Shown here: piece after piece, positions 60,016 to 64,000 of the stretch | Layout: each line of letters opens with the position of its first letter | How positions within the stretch are numbered: the first letter of the stretch is position 1 | From: Paracoccus denitrificans | Lineage (GTDB): Bacteria; Pseudomonadota; Alphaproteobacteria; Rhodobacterales; Rhodobacteraceae | Length of the DNA: 64,000 nucleotides | NCBI GenBank assembly: GCA_005768755.1 | Contig: VAFL01000009.1 | Coordinates: forward strand, 62,001 to 126,000 | Reading direction: 5' to 3' | Translations under genes and position numbers: made by a program | The notes under the pieces: generated by a model | Seen by the model: only the letters and a program-made list of their open reading frames with translations | Told to the model about the DNA's origin: nothing | The model's database searches: none

Positions 60016-61475
60016 AGATCCTCGCCATAGATCAGGGTACCACGTCTACGCGCGCGCTGCTGTATCAGCACGGCAGACTGACGCCCGTCATGCAGCGCGC
60101 GCATCGCCAGATCCTGCCCGCCGCTGGCCATGTCGAACATGACTCGGCCGAGTTGCTGGCAAACCTGAATGCTGCCTTGCAGACCGATTCCGAACTGGTC
60201 GCGCTTGCCAACCAGGGGGAAAGTTGTCTGGCGTGGGACGCGCGCGATGGCCGCCCGATCAGCCCTGTCATCGTCTGGCAGGACGACCGCACCGCATCCG
60301 ACACGGCCCGGCTGGCGGGGCAGGGCGCAGGAACCGAGGTGATGGCCCGTGCCGGGCTGCCGCTCGATCCGTATTTCTCTGCCTCCAAGCTTGGCTGGAT
60401 CATGCAGAACTGTCCAGGCGCCGCCGACCTTGCGCGGCGGGGGCAGTTGCGGATGGGGACGACAGATGCGTTTTTTCGCGACCGTCTGACCGGGCGTTTC
60501 CAGACCGATATCGCAACCGCCTCGCGCACCTCTCTGATGAACATCGAAACGGGCGCGTGGGACCCGCTGCTGTGCGAATTGTTCGGCGTCCCGATGTCAG
60601 CCCTGCCCGAGATCACACCGACCGCCGGCGATCTTGGACGATTGCCCAATGGCGCACGGCTGGCGGTCAGCATCGTCGATCAGCAGGCGGCACTGTTCGG
60701 GCATGGTTGCCACGATCCCGGTGCGGCCAAGGCAACCTTCGGGACCGGCGCGTTCGTTCAATGCGTGACCGACCGCCTGATCCGGCCGGATCAGGCCGGG
60801 CCACTGCCAACCGTGGCCTGGCATCTGCCCGGTCAACCGATCCGCTACGGCCTTGACGGTGCCGTCTATGCGGCGGCGGCGGCGATTGACTGGGCCAGAT
60901 CGCTTGGGTTGTTCGATGATTACGCCGCGATTTCGCGCTTCGCTGCACCCCCAGCCATCGACCGGGGCCTGATCTTTCTGCCCGCACTGGCCGGACTGGC
61001 ATGTCCGCATTGGGATCGACGGGCACGGGGCGCGTGGTTCGGGTTGGCACTGGAACATGGCGCGGCGGACATGATGCAGGCATTGCTGGAAGGGATCGCC
61101 CTGCGCACCGCCGAGGCGATTGCCGCAATCGACGCGCTACAACCGCTTGGCAGCCTGTCGGTGGACGGCGGACTGACCCGCAACGATTATCTGCTGGAAT
61201 TCCTTGCCGGACTGGTGCCGCACCCCGTTAACCGCGCAACCGAGATCGAAAGCACCGCCCTTGGTCTGGCGCATATGGCGCTGGCTGCAGACGGCCACAC
61301 CGTGCCGCAACTGCCAGCACCCGCACCGATCGCTGTACCGGACAATGATCGGGACAAGGCAGCATTCCGACTTGCACGCTTCGGTCACATCCGCGCGGGG
61401 CTAAGCCGGCTTGCCCACGAAGCTGACGACCTGTTGCCGTCTAGCCTTCATCCCGACCACGACGGGCGCGACTGA
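60012..61475 (+). CDS. FGGY-family kinase, glycerol-kinase-like
   Basis: 487 residues. Phosphate-loop 'AIDQGTTSTRALL', 'VIVWQDDRTASDTARL', 'DPYFSASKLGWIM', 'IVDQQAALFGHGC' with the catalytic Asp, 'KATFGTGAFVQ' and 'SVDGGLTRNDYLLEFLAGL' all align with glycerol kinase. The residue matching Arg83 of E. coli GlpK (NQRET) is Gly69 here ('ANQGESCLAW'). Arg83 contacts glycerol, so the substrate may not be glycerol; another small polyol or triose is possible. It phosphorylates its substrate with ATP for oxidation by the flavoproteins encoded just upstream. Confidence 0.85.
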   Translation: MKILAIDQGTTSTRALLYQHGRLTPVMQRAHRQILPAAGHVEHDSAELLANLNAALQTDSELVALANQGESCLAWDARDGRPISPVIVWQDDRTASDTARLAGQGAGTEVMARAGLPLDPYFSASKLGWIMQNCPGAADLARRGQLRMGTTDAFFRDRLTGRFQTDIATASRTSLMNIETGAWDPLLCELFGVPMSALPEITPTAGDLGRLPNGARLAVSIVDQQAALFGHGCHDPGAAKATFGTGAFVQCVTDRLIRPDQAGPLPTVAWHLPGQPIRYGLDGAVYAAAAAIDWARSLGLFDDYAAISRFAAPPAIDRGLIFLPALAGLACPHWDRRARGAWFGLALEHGAADMMQALLEGIALRTAEAIAAIDALQPLGSLSVDGGLTRNDYLLEFLAGLVPHPVNRATEIESTALGLAHMALAADGHTVPQLPAPAPIAVPDNDRDKAAFRLARFGHIRAGLSRLAHEADDLLPSSLHPDHDGRD

Positions 61476-61797
61476 CGATGCTGTCGCCGATGGCGGTCGC
61501 TGTCGTAACGAACACCCCAAGTCCACACAGCACATATCCGCTTGTGAACAGCTTGCCGATATCCGTCTTGGGTGCAAAATCACCATAACCCACGGTCGAG
61601 ATGGTGATGACCGAGAAATAGAATGCGTCGATCCAGCCCCACCCCTCGACGAGATGATAGAAGCCCGTGGCGATCAGGATCAGAAGTGCGGTCAGACCGG
61701 CCAGAAATTGAACCTGCTTGTTCCTGAACGCCTGACTGATCCCCCCCAGAACGTCGCGCAATCCGCCGCCTATGTCCTTGATCGGGCTGGCCATTCC
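61441..61797 (-). CDS. Potassium channel family protein (two-helix)
   Basis: 118 residues from the ATG at 61797 with GGAG seven bases before it; a GTG at 61863 would add 22 residues. Two membrane helices ('FLAGLTALLILIATGFYHLV' and 'SGYVLCGLGVFVTTATAI') flank a pore loop with the selectivity filter 'ITISTVGYGDFAP'. It is a minimal KcsA-like tetrameric channel. Its end overlaps the convergent kinase gene's end by 35 nt. Confidence 0.85.
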   Translation of the reverse strand, partial: GMASPIKDIGGGLRDVLGGISQAFRNKQVQFLAGLTALLILIATGFYHLVEGWGWIDAFYFSVITISTVGYGDFAPKTDIGKLFTSGYVLCGLGVFVTTATAIGDSIVSRARRGRDEG

Positions 61798-61872
61798 GCC
61801 ACTCCATATGCTTATGCCGTTTTGATCGATCGTTGCAGATTTCCGCGCGTCGGGCAACGCCACGACGCCGTA

Positions 61873-62961
61873 TCACGCAGACTTCGCAGGCGGAGTACTT
61901 TCGAAAGGCTCGACGTTTTCGGCCAGCAGGACGGCAAAGGGGCGGGTCGATTCGAAACTGGCCATGATGATCGCGATGATCGAGGTCAGCGGAATCGCAA
62001 GAATGGCCCCCGCGACACCCCAGACCGAGGACCACAGCGCCAGCGCGACCAGCACGACGAATGGCGACATGTTGATCCTGCGGCCGACCATGCGCGGCTC
62101 CAGCACGTTGCCGACCCACATCTGCGCCGCCGTCAGAAGCGCCGCAACCACCAGTGTTTTCTGGACCGACCCGAATTGCGCCATGCTGAGAACGACCGGG
62201 AAGATCACACCCACGATCGAGCCGACATAGGGGATATAGTTCAGCAGTCCGATCAGCACGGCCCAGAACAGGGCGAAATCCACGCCAAGCGCGGTCATCG
62301 CGACAAAAGACAGCAGACCGAGAATCGTGTTCACCAATGTCTTCACGACGATATATTCGCTGATCGCGGCGTTGATTTCGGCAATGATGGCGCTTGCGCG
62401 TTGCGCGCGCCGACCGGGCAGGGCGACGGCGATCTTGTGGCCGAAGCCGCGCCGCTCGCTCATCAGAAAAGTTGCGTAAACCAGCACCATGAAAAGAAGC
62501 CCCGCAGCCGAACTGATCGAACCCAGCAAAGAGGTGGCGATCCCACGAATAGGCAGCGACTGGCGCAGACGTTCAACCATTACGCCAAGATCGGGGCGGT
62601 CCGACAGCCCCACCATATCGGTGACGTCGGTATAAATGGCGTCGATGTTCTGCTGGTATTCCGGCAGTTTCGCGCTGACCTGGGCGGCGGTCGACATCAT
62701 CACCCCACCCAGCCAGAACGCAACGACAAGAAAACCCACCAGCACCAGAAGCCGCCGCGCCCATTCCGGCGCGCGACCGGCGACCGGCACACGGCCAAGG
62801 GCATTACTGGCGGCAAGCAGCACGTAAACCGAAATCACCGCGATGATGATGGGCAAAAGGAACGACTTGCCCACAACCATGAACCGTCCGACAAGCGCGA
62901 TCAGCAACAGCGACAGAACGACACCCATCAGGCCGCGCAACGGATCGTTTTCCCTGAACAT
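61873..62961 (-). CDS. AI-2E (PerM) family membrane transporter
   Basis: 362 residues from the ATG at 62961 (GGAG seven bases upstream; the longer frame to 63060 has no membrane or domain support). About eight helices include 'KSFLLPIIIAVISVYVLLAA', 'LVLVGFLVVAFWLGGVMMST', 'LLNYIPYVGSIVGVIFPVVL' and 'VWGVAGAILAIPLTSIIAII', typical of the PerM/AI-2E exporter family. Known members export autoinducer-2 or act as Na+/H+ antiporters; the substrate here is open. Separated by 75 nt from the K+ channel gene. Confidence 0.87.
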   Translation of the reverse strand: MFRENDPLRGLMGVVLSLLLIALVGRFMVVGKSFLLPIIIAVISVYVLLAASNALGRVPVAGRAPEWARRLLVLVGFLVVAFWLGGVMMSTAAQVSAKLPEYQQNIDAIYTDVTDMVGLSDRPDLGVMVERLRQSLPIRGIATSLLGSISSAAGLLFMVLVYATFLMSERRGFGHKIAVALPGRRAQRASAIIAEINAAISEYIVVKTLVNTILGLLSFVAMTALGVDFALFWAVLIGLLNYIPYVGSIVGVIFPVVLSMAQFGSVQKTLVVAALLTAAQMWVGNVLEPRMVGRRINMSPFVVLVALALWSSVWGVAGAILAIPLTSIIAIIMASFESTRPFAVLLAENVEPFESTPPAKSA

Positions 62962-63138
62962 CTGCTGGCTCCGTTCCACAACAAACGCGCGGCATCGGCG
63001 TCGACTTTTTGCAAGATGACATGACGCGCAGGCGGCGTCCATGCCGGGTGCAGGCTGCATATTCTGCGCCCGGCGTCTACACAGTGCGCCGATTTACCGG
63101 CACAGTACGGCGTGAACTGATCGGAAATTCCTGTACGG

Positions 63139-64000
63139 ATGACTGTTATGAACTGGAAAAAGCCGCTCGGCATCTCGCTTCTGCCGTTGTTTCTGGGACT
63201 GCTTTTCTTCGCAGCCTCATTGACGCCATCCCTGATCCCGCGCGGCCCTGTGCTGCAAGGCATCCTTGGCGGAACGGTCGCAGCACTTGGCTATCTGATC
63301 GGGCGTTTTCTTCTGACCGTTTGGCGGCAGATGGATCTTCCTGTGCTGAGCGGCAGGGCCGCGATCATCGGCCATCTGATCGTCGGGCTGCCTGTGCTGG
63401 CGACGCTTGGCAATGCGCTGATCAAGGAAGTTCCCTGGCAGAATTCGATCCGCACCCGCATGGGGATGGAACCGATCGAGTCCTTCCGGGTCTTGCAGAT
63501 GCTGGGCCTGGCGGTGCTGGTATTTGCCGTCCTTTACCTGATCGGCGCCCTGATCCGGATGGTCTTCGACCGCATGCGTCGAAGGCTTTACCGATACATG
63601 CCGGAACGGCGGGCCAATATCGCGGGACTTCTGATCGTCGTCGTCCTGGTTTTCACCATCACGCGCGACGGGCTGATCGATAACCTGATCGACTTCTTTG
63701 ACAGCAGCTATACCGTCGCGCAGGACCTGTTCGAAAACGCGCCCCCACCGCCCGAGGACAGCACTGTTTCCGGCAGTGCGCAATCGCTTGTGGACTGGGG
63801 TGCGATGGGCAAGCCTGGCCGCGATTTTGTGACCACCGGACCGAATGCGGCGGCGATTTCGGAATTCTCTGGAACCGAGGCGCTGAAGCCGCTGCGCGTC
63901 TATGTGGGTCGCGCGCAGGCAGACGATGCGCAGGCGCGCGCCGATGTGGCATTGGCGGAACTGCAGCGCATCGGCGCATTTGAACGCAAGGTGCTGATCG
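63139..64000 (+). CDS. Alpha/beta-hydrolase family membrane protein (5' part)
   Basis: At least 287 residues; the frame is open to the window edge. The start is ATG 63139 or 63148, with no clear ribosome site for either. The first 200 residues have several membrane helices ('PLFLGLLFFAASLTPSLIPR', 'LLIVVVLVFTITRDGLI', with others between), and 'SLTPSLIPR' is the mark of the Abhydrolase_9 N-terminal family. The soluble part begins around residue 225 ('PLRVYVGRAQADDAQARADV' near 260). Function is unknown. Codon use is normal and I read no stop in this frame. Confidence 0.75.
   Translation, partial: MTVMNWKKPLGISLLPLFLGLLFFAASLTPSLIPRGPVLQGILGGTVAALGYLIGRFLLTVWRQMDLPVLSGRAAIIGHLIVGLPVLATLGNALIKEVPWQNSIRTRMGMEPIESFRVLQMLGLAVLVFAVLYLIGALIRMVFDRMRRRLYRYMPERRANIAGLLIVVVLVFTITRDGLIDNLIDFFDSSYTVAQDLFENAPPPPEDSTVSGSAQSLVDWGAMGKPGRDFVTTGPNAAAISEFSGTEALKPLRVYVGRAQADDAQARADVALAELQRIGAFERKVLI

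Noticed and set aside
61411..63024. 537-codon plus-strand open frame
   Set aside because: Antisense to the K+ channel and AI-2E genes; the Asp/Arg/Gln/His-rich product is a shadow.
63009..63683. 224-codon plus-strand open frame
   Set aside because: The true gene is in another frame from 63139, with clear membrane helices and no stop to the window end.
1..64000. CRISPR arrays, tRNA/rRNA genes, insertion sequences, phage genes
   Set aside because: Looked for short regular repeats, cloverleaf or CCA ends, transposase motifs and terminal repeats; none was convincing.

Overview
The window looks like chromosome from an alphaproteobacterium of the Paracoccus/Rhodobacteraceae type. The DNA is GC-rich with strong third-position G/C. 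It carries several TRAP and one TTT carboxylate transporter systems, many 4-nt ATGA gene overlaps, and proteins typical of that family. This is inferred from gene content and style, not from a marker gene. I see no rRNA, tRNA, CRISPR array, transposase, integrase or phage gene.

Layout: (1) 1-233, the tail of a DoeB-like deacetylase. (2) 350-11539, a first surface-glycan island: a large GT2 protein, a CgeB-like glycosyltransferase, a methyltransferase with a long coiled coil, a pyruvyltransferase and a giant three-module glycosyltransferase. (3) 11905-23898, a tricarboxylate catabolic block: IDH/IPMDH-like dehydrogenase, LysR regulator, D-2-hydroxyacid dehydrogenase, TPP enzyme, PrpF-like isomerase, TctA-TctB fusion permease, TctC binding protein, and divergent tcuAB (tricarballylate oxidation). 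(4) 23941-32496, iron-siderophore uptake: SIP reductase, TonB receptor, FhuD/FhuB/FhuC-like ABC importer, and an ABC exporter. (5) 32689-41150, a second glycan island: two multi-domain glycosyltransferases, a Stf0-type sulfotransferase and UDP-GlcNAc 2-epimerase.

(6) 41182-49145 is the most unusual part. A TRAP transporter operon continues without real gaps into pyrK, class-IB pyrD, an M20 carbamoylase-like amidohydrolase, pyrE and a small orphan gene, under a divergent XRE regulator with a palindromic site between them. It reads as an import-and-use system for orotate, dihydroorotate or N-carbamoylaspartate. (7) 49512-61475 is a divergent regulon. DeoR regulator, TRAP transporter, glutamine-synthetase-like ligase, aldehyde dehydrogenase and iron alcohol dehydrogenase lie on the minus strand. 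A GlpA-like flavoprotein with a BFD domain, a second flavoprotein and a glycerol-kinase-like enzyme lie on the plus strand. The set points to catabolism of an amino-alcohol or polyol whose identity I cannot read from sequence. (8) 61441-64000 holds a K+ channel, an AI-2E family membrane protein and the start of an alpha/beta-hydrolase membrane protein.

A recurring device is a strong hairpin directly after each of the three transporter binding-protein genes (TctC and two DctP), before the next gene of the operon. This is consistent with higher expression of binding protein than of permease or enzymes.
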